A stretch of 64,000 bases of DNA from NCBI GenBank assembly GCA_022829145.1, contig CM040743.1:7133646-7197645 (forward strand), given 5' to 3'. Shown here one piece after another: positions 38,936 to 50,640 of the stretch. Under the pieces are notes generated by a model. That model did no database searches, was not told where the DNA came from, and worked only from the letters and a program-made list of their open reading frames with translations. Each line of letters starts with the position of its first letter. Within the stretch, counting starts at the first letter, position 1. Source of the stretch: Albula goreensis (Eukaryota; Chordata; Actinopteri; Albuliformes; Albulidae). A program made the position numbers and the translations under genes.

Positions 38936-39097
38936 AATTTCAGACTTAAGATATGGTCCCCCCTTCAGTGTATTTTCCATGTAAGAATAGACTGTCATGA
39001 TGATAGACTTATGCAGAACATGAGTGGTGTGTAGCTCTGAGTTTCTATTCAGCCCTCAATGCGTAACTTGCTCTGGATATGGGAATTTGCTTGATGC

Positions 39098-39259
39098 CTG
39101 TCTGTGATGTCATCATGTTCTTCAATAGCTAACCTGCCTGTGATGTCATCGTGTTCTTCATGAGCTAACCTGCCTGTGATGTCATTGTGCTCTTCATGAG
39201 CTAACCTGCCTGTGATGTCATTGTGTTCTTCATGAGGTAACCTGCCTGTGATGTCACCA
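39098..39259. repeat. 36-bp tandem repeat abutting a splice acceptor
   Basis: Copies of a 36-bp unit, marked by TGATGTCA at 39105, 39141, 39177, 39213 and 39249 (exactly 36 bp apart). Each full unit also carries TTCTTCATGAGCTAACCTGC or a close variant. The last TGATGTCA lies 29 bp before the end of the intron, just ahead of the pyrimidine tract of the 39286 exon. Confidence 0.95.
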
Positions 39260-39285
39260 TGCACGCCTGCCTTCTGCCTTTACAG

Positions 39286-39498
39286 AAGAGCAAGCTGAAC
39301 CTGATCCGCACCAAGTACAACCAGGCCGAGTCGACCAAGTTCCTGATCCTGACGGTCATCTCCATCGTGTGCATCATCGGGGTGCTGGTGGCCTCCGGGG
39401 TGATCTACTGCATGCGCCACCGTTCCCACCACAAGCTGAAGGAGAAGCTCACCCGATTGGGCACAGACACCGGCTCTGATGCCACTGCCACCTATCAG
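39286..39498 (+). CDS. ptprn2: ptprn2 exon, transmembrane helix and juxtamembrane region
   Basis: Phase 0-0 exon of 71 codons, acceptor GCCTTTACAG and donor CAG|GTGAGA. Residues 1-18 (starting KSKLNLIRTK) are lumenal stalk. Residues 19-43 (FLILTVISIVCIIGVLVASG, then VIYCM; about 39340-39414) form the single transmembrane helix. They are followed by the basic stop-transfer RHRSHHKLKEKL and the juxtamembrane segment G-T-D-T-G-S-D-A-T-A-T-Y-Q. The D-A-T-A-x-Y-Q ending favours the PTPRN2 paralogue over PTPRN, whose equivalent I recall as ending FEYQ. The protein spans the secretory-granule membrane with the PTP-like domain in the cytosol. A 36-bp tandem repeat lies immediately upstream of the acceptor (39098-39259). 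The exon is GC-rich in an AT-rich surround, with mostly G/C third positions. Confidence 0.96.
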
Positions 39499-41607
39499 GT
39501 GAGAGGGCCCGCCCCCACAGCTCACATCGTTTAACCCCTTGTAAGCTGGAATAGTTTGTTGGTATTTGTTGATGTAGTAATCGCTGTTGTTGTTTAGCTG
39601 GAGAGGTATGTGTGATTGTAAAATGTTTTGTATTTGATGCTATCCCATATCTCATCAAATAGAACTAACTGGCCTTGTGGATGTAGTTGGAAGTTTTCAA
39701 TGTTTATGTTTGGTACATCCATCCATTTGATTAAAATTGGGACTTACAAAGGTAGATAGTGCTTTTAGATACATATGATGAATTGGTCTGGCCTTTTCAG
39801 CATTTTTTGAATTCAGTTCTCATGAATCTCATCATTTTAGTGGGTATCAAAAATATATGAAAACTATAACTGATATTCCACCAGTCCAGTATACATTACT
39901 TCTCATCAATGTGATTTTTACTTTATTAAAGTGGGGATGAATTCATTGCCACAGTGTTCAATCATAAGAGCATGTATATGATTTTATTTATGCAATGAAA
40001 TGAAACTGCTGGAATCGTCCAGCGGCTCATTAAACATGGATTTAGCAGTTGCATGGAAGGGAAGCCCATTCACTTCCCCACAAATAGATTTGTCATTTAC
40101 ATTTATGTGTCTGGCTGGCGTAATTAACTGGACCAAAAAGTCCTGGTGAGAGTTCTAATGAAACCATAATTAAATGTGTGCCTTTTTACACCAGGAAATG
40201 GTTTGAATTTCACTGTCTGACCTTGCAACCCCCACTTTACAGCCCTACTGGTTCGGGCTGTATTGATTATGTAATCAGCTCAGCTCTTTGCTAGAGTGTT
40301 TAAATTAAAGCTGTTTTTTTTATTTCTTTCAGATGTGCTGTTTGCAAGTAATTTCACATTTAGTTTACCGGACATCCAAATAGATTTCATGACATCACAT
40401 TTTTTACACTTTCAATTTAGCATGTGTGTCTTCTTACACTGTGCATAAGCCTGCTATATATTCGTTCGCTAATTTCAACTCAGTTTTCAATTTTCCAAAC
40501 TTTTTAACTATTGAGCATATGTGGATTCACCTCTGAATGATAATATGAAACACTAAATACCTTTGTTTTACTTAATAGTGAGCAATAGCTACAACGACAC
40601 AACATAATAACGGCCACCACAGAATGTTACTTATGTAATTTGCTATTTTATGTAATTTTCTTGGTTTTGGCCGTCCATGAAATGGTTTATATAATGCACC
40701 TCTATAAGATACAGATTGTGTTTTTCTCTGCGCCAAGCAGATATTAACCAAACCAGCTTCAGAATTTGCTTAATGAGATCTGTTTGTCTATGTTATGGGT
40801 TTAGAACACACACATACACACAGTTTGTGTTTTTGGTTCAGTTGCTCTCTGTCTGTCTTTCTCTCATGTTTCTCAAAATACTGTTGTTATATCGGCGTAA
40901 CATTATAATATTGACACAATGAAATAACTATCCTAAAAAAAGAGAAAAACTGTAATGCATAAAATATACAACAGTGATGTATGTTCATATAACAGAATAA
41001 TACAGCCACCTGTCACAAACTGTCCCTCAGCCTTTTGGCATGAAAAATATATTGCACAGCCAATGCCGAACTCCGCAGTCCTTTAATGAAATTGGGAGTT
41101 GAAACTGGCTTTGATCGTGTTTGGAACTCCTGACAGATACGTGGGAATATGAAGTAATGCTATGGTCTGATCGGCTTGTATGCCTTGCAGCTTGAGAGGT
41201 TTAATTCTGTCTCCAGTGCACCCCGACTGCAGGGGGGAGAACAGCGTGTGCTCGGTGGGCAGCCAGGTCTGCCGGTGCTCAGTGGCCCGGCTGCACTCAC
41301 TGGCCCTATAGATTGTCAGATTTTGGCGTTTCTGATCAGTCACTATAGTTTCCCATGGCGTGCAGTCTCCTCTGGGCCAGATAGCCTTGGATCTACACTG
41401 TCGCCTTTGCGTTTGTCAGCTCCTTCTTGTAGGTGGGGTTTATGTTTTAGTGGGTCACACACTCTTACCCTGCATGTTGCCCACTTGGCATAGTGGAAAA
41501 TGTTTTTATTTGTTTACTTTGGATATGATTTAAAAAGGAAATTTTGCCATCCAGTGTGAAAAAGTCTGAACAGGTTTAGTAAGTATTTCATTTACCTTAA
41601 TGCTATT

Positions 41608-41662
41608 CTTATTCTTATTCTTATTCCTCTAATTGTTGTTGTCATTATTATTATTATTATTA
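41608..41662. repeat. TTATTC/ATT simple repeat
   Basis: ATTCTTATTCTTATTCTTAT followed by an (ATT)n block. Confidence 0.85.
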
Positions 41663-42573
41663 AAGGGGAAGGTTGAGTTGAATAGGCTGATGAGTTGGGT
41701 CATATTTATGAGGAATGTAGTTACACACAGTCCAATATAAAAGTCCTAGCTGAATTTCATCAGTCTTTGTCACTGCGGCAGCTGCTGCATTTGATATTGC
41801 TTTCATTGTTGAGAGTTTAATACCCCAGCTTTGTCTCTGTGGGGCGCAGTATGGGCACTTACCTCCCCTGCAGCAGAGTGCTGTGTGAAAGGCATTAGAT
41901 GTACGGTCTAACGCTGCCGTTAAAATTCAGCGGATCACCTCCGAGGAGCTCGTGGTCCCCGTGTTTTTCAGCCTCATCTATGTCATCTGAAATTCATAAC
42001 GGAGAGCACGTCTCAACATCACAGACGCAGATAATGAGAGAGCGTATGATGTGTTATCAACCAGATTTTTGTGCTTTTCTCCTTCCCATACGTGGAAGGG
42101 GCTCCTTCTTCACTTGCATGGGTCCCACATCAAACCATGAGCTGAGTTTTCAGTAGAGGTGGGAAAAGGATAAAGGTGTTCTTTACGCAGGTAAACTTCA
42201 CGCCCAACAATAGACTATTATCAGATTGCTGTATCTAACAAATAAGTATTTTTGATTTAAGGGAAATGGCTGGTTTGGTAGAGAAGGCATATCGAGAACA
42301 GAATCCGAATGGCACCACTGAACGAAGTGTCATGCTCTTTTATGAGGGTACTCTTTGCACTGAGCAGAAAGGTGTGATGGCAATAGAGAAGGGTGATAAA
42401 ACTCTATTGATTCCTCTGGAGATATTTCATATGAAATAAATGTGAAGAAATATGTCCACTTACGGGTGATATAAAATGTGATCACAGTAAAGCGTGGATT
42501 TCTAACCTTGTAAAATACCTCCATTTATGACAGAGCATAAAATTTAAGCACTGTGCTGTTCTTTTCATGCTTT

Positions 42574-42575
<2 letters not shown>

Positions 42576-42616
<41 letters not shown>
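42576..42616. repeat. TG microsatellite
   Basis: About 20 GT units. Confidence 0.95.
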
Positions 42617-42617
<1 letters not shown>

Positions 42618-43589
42618 ACGTGGGGGTGGGGGTTGGTCATATGTCTGTGTCTGAAGAAGGATATTGAGATTAATTTTTCATAAATCCAGTCTAATATTAT
42701 TTTAAATTACCTGCCCTGTGGCTTTCTCTAGATTGAGATTAGAAATCTTGACTATTAGTTATGCAACGTGTGTGAAACAAAATACTCTGTGTAGGCCAAA
42801 AGGTTTACAAAAAAGCATCTTCAAATTCACGTGATCCTTTAAATTAAATCTTAGATTCCCTGAAATTACATTTCTCTGTCCACAGAAAACATTTTGACAT
42901 TTCAACAGCTGTGTAGCCCAACACATTGAAAATGCATATGTTATTATAAATGTATGCAGGATATATCATGCACTTAGACTTGCCCCTCTAATACCTTTTT
43001 TTGACAGTTGACAGATGCAACAGCAATACTGACATTTACCCTTTCACAGAGTTTTTCTTCTTTATATAAAACATGGTGATGAAGATTTTCTGTGGTGAAA
43101 AACACAGCTTTCAGTTTACTGGCATACAATTCAGTCTGGATTCAATCAATATTCACCCTTAACTTCGACCCTTCAAGAACTTCCTGAGCAAACAAAAAAA
43201 ACAAACTCTTATGTTTCTGTTGGCCTAGTTTTAAATGCCTGTTGAGTCAGTCATTGTAGCCTAGCTGGGAGGTTTGTGAAGGAAAGGTATGAATGACATG
43301 GTGCTCCCTCCAGGGTTGTGAGGTGTTAATGGAAGTGATTATACTTTTAAACGGTTCCCATCCTAAATGTGACTAAATGCTGATCATATATATCCTCTAT
43401 GACGTGTGTCTCTGGCAAATAATTCCTTCCCTTATAATACACCCCGATTTGCTGACGAGTTTCTCTGTTCAAGTTTATGCCATTAGACACATCACCTGAT
43501 CCTTAGACACCTTAAGGCCTGGATTTGGTCAAAAGTTGTCCTCATTTGTAGCTGGGACCCAAGCAGAGGAACTCAGTCTTTTTAAGGGT

Positions 43590-43770
43590 GTATGAAATTC
43601 AGTCTGAATGGACTTTAGTGCTTTCAAGAAGTAGTGCAGCTCTATTTCAAACTGAAAAGAATGCATTACAAAGCACACGCTATCTTGTCTTTAATAAAAT
43701 TGAAGAAAAAAAAAAACTCAGAAAAGAAGCTTGTTTGATGAGGTTCCAGTCTGTGCATTTTTGTCAGTTT
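43590..43770 (+). repeat. dispersed repeat family, copy 3
   Basis: CTCTATTTCAAACTGAAAAG, AATGCATTACAAAGCACA and TATCTTGTCTTTAATAAAAT align with the core of copies at 53.3 and 61.6 kb. Confidence 0.45.
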
Positions 43771-44655
43771 TTGTTCTTTGGGAACAAAGATGGAAGAGAT
43801 TAAAACTACACTTATTGGCAAGTCAAGGTTAACGAGAAATGTTGGTCCGAATCCAAATTGAATTGAACACTGTGAGTTGTGAGTATCACACACTGAAAGG
43901 AAGGGCAGTGTGGTGTGTGATTATCACAGATAGAAAGGTTTTTGTTCTGTGGGATTATCAAATAGGGGAATCTGATAAATAGAATTGTTTTGGATCTTAA
44001 TGAGGAAGATGATAGTGTAAAACAGTATTTTCTGGGATGACAGTTCCTTATGGGGTTTTCTTGTTTGATATGCTTGTTTGGGTCATATTTTAAATGGATG
44101 AATAAGGTTTATAGTGGGGCAAGAGAAATTCTAAATCTGGGGCTGAGATCCAGTCAGACGCATTAGGCAGAAATCTCAAAGGGCGTATCCAGTTTAATCA
44201 AAACAGACTTTATGTTACAACGTAAATATTTGCATTGTATTGAGTCCATTTTGTTTAAATGTGCTGTTTTCATTATTAATATAAATGTATATATACATTA
44301 ATGAAAGTAATATGACTGTATATGGCATCCTTTAACTATGACTTAAGTCAGGTTTAACCGAATTGCAAATAGCCTTAAAGAGACGCTAAGTTTGTTTGAT
44401 TGGGTCCTGGCCTGGATTAAACCATTCACAGAGAGAGGTGTTGATAAGTTACGACACTGCTCTCCAGTGTTCACAGTTTGTGAATGTCGTGCCAAACTGA
44501 GCTTGGAGAGCAGAACAGGTGAAAGCACCTACGTTACTGATGTAATCACCCCTCTAGTTAGCATTGATGTGCATAAGCCTTGCTTTTCTTTATCAGAACA
44601 AAATTTCCCCTCAAGTCATTTAGTATGGGTTTGCTGGGAATTACATTTATTCAAC

Positions 44656-44657
<2 letters not shown>

Positions 44658-44743
<86 letters not shown>
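44658..44743. repeat. TG microsatellite
   Basis: About 42 GT units. Confidence 0.97.
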
Positions 44744-44744
<1 letters not shown>

Positions 44745-45228
44745 GGTGATACTTCTCAACTTTTACCATTAAGAGTAAGTTAAGGTCTTGAAGGAATGCT
44801 TGCCTTAACACCCAGGTCTCATATTAAGTCTTGCAGTAAATTCTTTGTGAATGTGACCATTCCCCAGAACTGTGATCGATGTGAAACAGAGATATGCATT
44901 TGGAATGAATGTGATGTAGATAGAACGTATGGACACTGTGCAGAGGAAACATCTGATGTATTCAGACTCGGAGGCTGAAGGTGGGGTCACACTGGGCCAG
45001 TAGGACAAGCTTGTTGATCCATGGATTTTGAAATCAATGACACAGAAACACAAAAAAACAAACAAACAAAAAAACAGTGGAGGCAGAACATTTCGACATA
45101 AATGTAGAAATGGTGAGAGTCCTGCTTAACCTTAATTTTTTTTGCTCCTGTTTGTGGTAATGGTAGAGTTGTGTGACATCAATAGCATTTTTTTTTCATA
45201 GTGTTGCTGTCCGTGTCGCCCCCTGCAG

Positions 45229-45423
45229 GAGCTGTGCCGCCAGCGCATGGCAGTGCGCACATCGGAGCGGCCCGAGCCCATTCACTCGTCGCGCATTAAC
45301 AGCGTCTCCTCGCAGTTCAGCGATGGACCCATCCCCAGCCCCTCTGCCCGCAGCAGCACCTCCTCCTGGTGCGAGGAGCCCGCCCAGTCCAACATGGACA
45401 TCTCCACCGGTCACATGATCCTG
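45229..45423 (+). CDS. ptprn2: ptprn2 exon, cytoplasmic linker (Ser-rich, sorting region)
   Basis: Phase 0-0 exon of 65 codons, acceptor CGCCCCCTGCAG and donor CTG|GTAAAG. It starts [11 protein letters not shown] and continues through [27 protein letters not shown] and [10 protein letters not shown]. The [11 protein letters not shown] stretch is diagnostic of PTPRN2 rather than PTPRN (family knowledge). This linker sits between the membrane and the catalytic-like fold. It is Ser/Pro rich and acidic towards its end, and in mammals this part of the protein is phosphorylated on secretagogue stimulation (established for phogrin; the residue correspondence is not checked). The donor opens directly into a roughly 500-bp CT-rich tract. 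Confidence 0.96.
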
Positions 45424-45469
45424 GTAAAGAGCACCCGCCGTCACGCAAGCTCAACGCTCTGTCCATCTC

Positions 45470-46010
45470 CCGCCTCACTCTCTCTCTCTCGCTCTCTCTC
45501 TCTCTCTGTCAGTCTCTCATCTCTCTGTTGCTCTCTTGCTGTAACTCATTGTTCTCCCACCATCTTTTCCCTCCATCCCTCTCAATCTTTCGCTCATCTC
45601 TACGTTCCTCTCTGTAATCCTCATTCCCTTATCTAATTCATCTCTCTCTCTCTCTCACTCTCTCTCTCTCTCGCCCCATCATTGTGTTCCACTCTCATGT
45701 CTTTCAGTGTTGTCTTATAATTTGACAGAAGGAAAAGACTGAAGTCTTTTCTCTCTGTCTCTTTCACTACCTCATCTTCATGTCTCTCCTTGCTCTCTCT
45801 CACGTCTTTCTCTCCCCCAGCTTTTCTCCTTCTCCCCCACTCCTCTCTCCCTTTCTTATCTCCCTCGTTCCCTCTTACATCTTCTCTTTCTCCCTTCCTC
45901 CATCTCCTCTGCTCTGTTCACATTACATCTCTATCTCTCTCTCTCTTTTTCCCTGAGTCTCTCTCTCAGCCCTGTGTTGCAACTCACAGCCTTCCCCCCA
46001 CCCACTAATG
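45470..46010 (+). repeat. CT-rich (polypyrimidine) tract
   Basis: About 540 bp of strongly pyrimidine-biased plus strand, with several pure TCTC runs, starting some 45 bp after the donor of the 45229 exon. Confidence 0.9.
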
Positions 46011-46215
46011 TGTGCACGTACCATGTCACCTGTCTCCTTTATCTCTAAGCCTCACATTTCACACATTCCAGCTAACTTACCTCTCCCATAATGCAATGCA
46101 CAGGCCCCCATAAGACACACATACACACATACCACATCTTCTCTGTCTCCAACAATGCAATGCATTTTCCCTTAAGACACTCATTCTCACGTACTACAAT
46201 CTCCCACGATCCCCC

Positions 46216-46216
<1 letters not shown>

Positions 46217-46253
<37 letters not shown>

Positions 46254-46266
46254 GCTCTCTCTCTCT
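46217..46266. repeat. CT microsatellite
   Basis: (CT)n with one CCCG interruption. Confidence 0.93.
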
Positions 46267-46696
46267 AGATTCTGTGTCTTCTCTTTTCCGCTGAAGGAAC
46301 GGTATAGCTTTTATTGACCTTTCAGAGTTGAAAAGCCCCTCCCCTCCCTCATTTTGCTTGACAGTTGATCGTTTCGCATTTATTCTGTGGGGGCTTATTC
46401 TTATTGCAGTTATCTGACTATTGGAGCTATCTACATTTTGACAAGTGATATGAAAAAGTGTCTCCTTTTTTATCCCTTTATTTATTAATCTGAGACGAAA
46501 CCCTTTTACCTTTGAGACCTGGGTAATATGGCACAGAAACCCTCACATGCGGTGAAGAGGAGGAGTACAGTCAGAGAAGGAGCAAAGTCTTATTTGATCT
46601 GGTCTTAGCTAAGCACTGTTGCCAGTTTGTGGGTTCCTGATTTGCTCAGCTGTAGAGCCAGGGTCTGCCTGGTATTTTATTGTGTATCCTTCTCAA

Positions 46697-46877
46697 CAGG
46701 GGTGTCAGGATTCGTTCTGTTCCAGCACTTAATTGATTCATATAAATCGCTGATTTGCTAAAGAGACCACACACCTGGATTCCTGGGCCTAAAATGGCTG
46801 CCAATTGAAGGGAAATTACAAAAAAAAAAAAAAAACAGAAAGCTGCGGCCCTCCAGGACTGAAGTTTGACACCCGTG
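46697..46877. mobile_element. hAT-like MITE
   Basis: Starts CAGGGGTGTCAGGATTC. The reverse complement of its end is CACGGGTGTCAAACTTCAG, followed inward by TCCTGGAGGGCCGCAG. This is the familiar fish 'CAGGGGTGTC..CTGGAGGGCC' non-autonomous hAT pattern. An internal A-run is present and the flanking octamers are poorly matched. Confidence 0.65.
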
Positions 46878-47046
46878 CTTGGCTGTAACAGCTATTCTGG
46901 CATGCCTCCATCACAGATGTACATGCTGAGAAGCATCCTGCAGCAAAGTTCAGAGATTACTGTGCAACGGCATCCAAAAAAGAAAAAAAAAAACACATCA
47001 CCTCGCTTGTACCTCGTGCCAAATCTCAATTTATTGTTGATTTTTA

Positions 47047-47069
47047 TGTGTGTGTGTGTGTGTGTGTGT
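47047..47069. repeat. TG microsatellite
   Basis: Short (TG)n. Confidence 0.9.
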
Positions 47070-48195
47070 TTTTTTCTCTCGCTGCTCTGGGATTGGATTC
47101 TTGCTTGCCAGCTTCATTCACACATCCCCTGCCAACGGCGTTAGCGATAGCACCCCAGTGTTATCCTCAGGCTCAGCGCGCTACAAGATGCTAGCGCAGA
47201 CCCCCGCTGTCAGCGTCTTTGGAGTGGGATGGCAGAACGCTGGAGCTATAGAGCAGACAGGCAGGCAGGCATTCATCTTTAAGATGCGAAGACTCCTCCA
47301 CATCCTGAGCCCAGAACAGGAAATGGCTCCAGAACACGATCCCCCACTGTCTTATTTAAGACTCTGTGCCATGAATAGAATTTTATTCTTTTTTTTTAAT
47401 TCATTTTTTATGGTTGACACTGAGGTAGAGCTTGACCGATACACAGTTTTTATTGATAATTTGGCCAGTATTAAGCTCAAAGCTCTAGACAATGCCACCA
47501 ATAAAAAACGATAGTGGGTCACATACATAAAGCGTCTCCGTAGTGATATTATTGTACCTAATAATGTGCTTGTTATTTACGGCGTTTCCATTAAATTCTT
47601 CAGTGACTGGTGAACTTAGGCAGCAAAAAAAAAAAAAAAAAAAACGGTACTGGACCCAAGAAAAAGATATTCAACGGGCGGTTTGCTGAAGTTGCACTGT
47701 GTTGTATTCAGAGCCCAATGGCCAGACAGAGGAGAGGGGAGTGGGCTCTGTGCTATGGGGCTTATTGGAAATCTTGATCAAGGTGATGTATGAAAACTGT
47801 AACACTGCAAGTGAGCTGACTCTCATGTAAGCCATATGAAATTTATGTGCAGTGTATCTTCCTCGACAAAGACCTTCTACCGCCTTGTTTCTGGCTTTGC
47901 ATCCTGAATATAAAAATACACTGCAGGCCTTTATTACATGCGGTCGCAGTTGCATTGGTTGTCAGACATTCAGTGGTGGCGATAATCCATGTTTATGTGC
48001 TTTTTATATGGTTCATGTTATGAAAATAACACCACAGGCAATTATCAGATGGACACACATCGCTTTAATTTCCTCCTGCCCATATATTCACCTTTCCTAA
48101 TAGCATTTGGAACATATTATGTTTGCGCATCTAGATGTTGCAGCCATTCAGTGTCATTCCGATAGCACAAACACATAATATGACAGTGTCTTAGC

Positions 48196-48216
48196 TTCAG
48201 GACCATGGACAGCGAC
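48196..48216 (+). promoter_or_regulatory. RE1/NRSE (REST binding site)
   Basis: The 21-bp site reads TTCAGGACC then ATGGACAGCGAC. Against the canonical RE1 (TTCAGCACC + ACGGACAGCGCC) it differs at three positions and keeps both half sites, TTCAG.ACC and GGACAGCG, at canonical spacing. REST silences neuronal and neuroendocrine genes in other tissues, and phogrin is such a gene. The site lies in the intron between the 45229 and 53091 exons. Confidence 0.65.
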
Positions 48217-48954
48217 CACTCTCTCACTGTCACAGCTCCTTATATGTACATAAGGAAATTACTGCAGTTCGTCTGTACAGCACTGTATAAGTTGCATGCG
48301 TATGAACAGGTTTCAATCCTAGACAAAGGGCTATTCCGTCCTATTTTTACACTGTATTTCTTACTGTGCGTACTTTAAGATTAAGATCTTGAAATTCAGC
48401 TATCCCTCACTGTGTTGTAAACAGGAGTAGTAGCAGGCTTGAAGTGCATAATTAGCTTGGTGGGTCAACATTTTGATGTAAATGAGGTGGTTCCTCAATC
48501 AAGCCCACCCTCACTGTTAGAATATTGATAAGCTACCTATTGTTTATCCACCAGGGACAGCATTAATCATGATGCCAAGAAACATGACATCGTTGGTAAT
48601 TGATGCGAATCTCAGAGTGTTAGATAGCATTGATAGTACATGACAGCAGCACTCGGATTCTCACACATAATATGATTGGTTAAGTGTCTACCTTGCTAGA
48701 TTTGAACAGATCATGCCTGAGGTTCATTGATATAGTGAACCCTTGTTAACCCGGACTAATTGGGAGGAAAGGGGGTACGCTATAATCGATAGTATGATAT
48801 AACCAGGTGATAAAAAAAAAAACACAGTAGTCCCACTTTGGCTGTGGTACCAAGCCATATTTACTTAGAGTTTTGTGTACAACAATACTCAGACTGTGTC
48901 AGTTTAATTAAGTTTCTAAAGAATCCTTTGTGATACGATGTGGCACCGTAATAG

Positions 48955-49105
48955 CTAGCAATAACAATGAATATTAAAAGAAAGAGGGAAGAGAGAAAGA
49001 GGTAAGGAAAAAAAAAAAGACAGAGTAAGAAAGGGAAAGAGAACAGTGAAAGGAGGTAGAGAAAGAGAGGGGAGTAAAGAGAGAAAAAGAGAATGAGCCA
49101 GAATG
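48955..49105. repeat. GA-rich (polypurine) block
   Basis: Purine-only or nearly so (AAAGAGGGAAGAGAGAAAGA and similar) over about 140 bp. Confidence 0.85.
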
Positions 49106-49279
49106 GGCCACACATGGTGTTACAGCAGAAATAGTCTGTTATAACCGAAATCCGTTTTTAACAAGGGGTCACTGTATTTTAAGAAAAATATCTGCATACG
49201 TTACTAGCTGTCAGGTTATCAAGACGGCAAAGAATTTCAACCATTCTCAGAGAGAAGTGGACTTAGAAAATGTTTAGTC

Positions 49280-49395
49280 CAATGTTACTCTATTGTAGAA
49301 TGAAAATAAAACCATCCAATTAACATGTTTCCTTGCCTTCAATAGAAGAAAACGTACTCAAGGACAACTTTTGTCAAATTGAGTTTCATATGGCC
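49280..49395 (+). repeat. dispersed repeat family, copy 4
   Basis: CTCTATTGTAGAATGAAAAT, ACATGTTTCCTTGCCTTCAA and TAGAAGAAAACG align with the core of copies 5 and 6. Confidence 0.45.
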
Positions 49396-50309
49396 CTAAA
49401 AAGAATTGGCTTTGGTCTCATGTTTGTATAGGAAAAATATGGTAGTTAAGCTGTCAATGCAGTTCAGATGGAAGCACAAGTTTCCTTCCAAACTTAACAG
49501 CTGAAAACTTTGAGCATGTGTATGTCACGCTATGCTTCCTGTTTCCAGCATCGACTAACCGAGCCGGAGATGAGAAACTTGACGTTTATTGTGACCTGAG
49601 GGAACACGGTCTGCTAAACAGTCTTTGCGGTATGAATGTGCAGGGCTAAATGGCTCAACGGCAAACCGGGGGTCATTTCCAACAAAATGCTGCAAAAATG
49701 AGCTTAATAGCGATAAGAATTTCTTGAACTGTTTCAGATTTTGACCTCCAGAAAAAAGGGAAATATCCCGTGTTATCTTCCCCTCCACCTTATCTGTTTT
49801 AATGAATCAGCTTGTCTCACGCTACTTGTTCAGAATCTAATTTCGTATAAAGCCTTGCCTTGTGAATTGGTTTGTCTTAAGAGGATTAACTCTCTGTCTA
49901 TATAAACCACATTATCTTGTCTTTTGTTGCTGGGCAAGTAAGTGTTATAGATTATACTGTGTGGAGTCCATAGAGATTAGGTCTCTATGTTGCTGTGAAT
50001 TTATGTAGCATCTAGGAGGTGCGGTGGTGTGGGGCACAGAAGAGCCAGTACACACCAGGAATTTGCATACCAGATGTGTAGAAGTGTGCTGTTTAATTAC
50101 TGTCACAGTTAGATTGTCTTAAGGACGATTCTTTCTTTTTTTTGTGGAGAGGATTAATCCTGGTTTTTCCTATGAGCTTTCTTCTCCGTGTTCTTTTAAT
50201 CCAGGTTATTTTTAGGCGAGTGCAATGTGAAAACAGTGTGAAATGCTCAATTCGATGTGTTGCTCTTTAATCTCACGTCACATTTTGCCGTGTCTGTCAA
50301 TTGCCAAAA

Positions 50310-50640
50310 AAAAGGGAAGAGGGGGTGGTGGGGGGGGGGGGAGAACTGGAAGTCCTAACAATTGGCCCCTCTCTCGGTGTGTCCTGGCACATCACTGTTT
50401 CTCTGGCTGTAGACACACTTGTTGTGATTTTACTGAGCACCTTTGGCTGTTGTAAATTGGGGGGGGGGGGGGGAGTTGCTGGGGGAGGGGGAGGGATTAG
50501 TGAGTGTTTGCCTGACACACAGTGATCCCAGCATCTCCTGATTGGATTGAAATAATCCCCTTACACATTACAAAACCCCATTACTTTGGCATTAGCGAAG
50601 AGGGGGGGCGTAGGGAGAGGTGTGGTGGAAGGGGGGGTGT
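50310..50640 (+). repeat. G-run cluster (G-quadruplex-capable)
   Basis: Three G-rich clusters: 50318-50342, 50458-50495 (a run of about 14 G, then GGGGGAGGGGGAGGG) and 50600-50640. Each has four or more runs of at least three G within 40 bp. Confidence 0.8.

Larger units (their letters stand above)
10650..39285 (+). other. ptprn2: ptprn2 intron (28.6 kb)
   Basis: A long intron between the lumenal exon and the transmembrane exon. It starts at a weak donor (GTTCCT) and ends TTCTGCCTTTACAG. Contents: SINE pieces, several MITEs (12.6, 13.3, 22.9 and 28.8 kb), compound CA and TG arrays (19.7, 29.6 and 34.1 kb), conserved-element-like stretches (about 11.7-12.25, 18.1-18.6 and 20.1-20.6 kb), a promoter-like island (31.96-32.43 kb) and a 36-bp tandem repeat at its 3' end. 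No further phogrin exon is required by the phases. Confidence 0.8.
39499..45228 (+). other. ptprn2: ptprn2 intron (5.7 kb)
   Basis: AT-rich intron from donor GTGAGA to acceptor CCCCCTGCAG. It holds an ATT/TTATTC-rich simple repeat (41608-41662), two TG arrays (42576-42616, 44658-44743) and one copy of the dispersed repeat family (43590-43770). Nothing else is recognised. Confidence 0.85.

Noticed and set aside
39098..39259. CRISPR-like array
   Set aside because: The units are contiguous with no unique spacers; it is a eukaryotic minisatellite.
47050..47514. 154-codon plus-strand frame
   Set aside because: Begins in a TG microsatellite and has no protein-like features.
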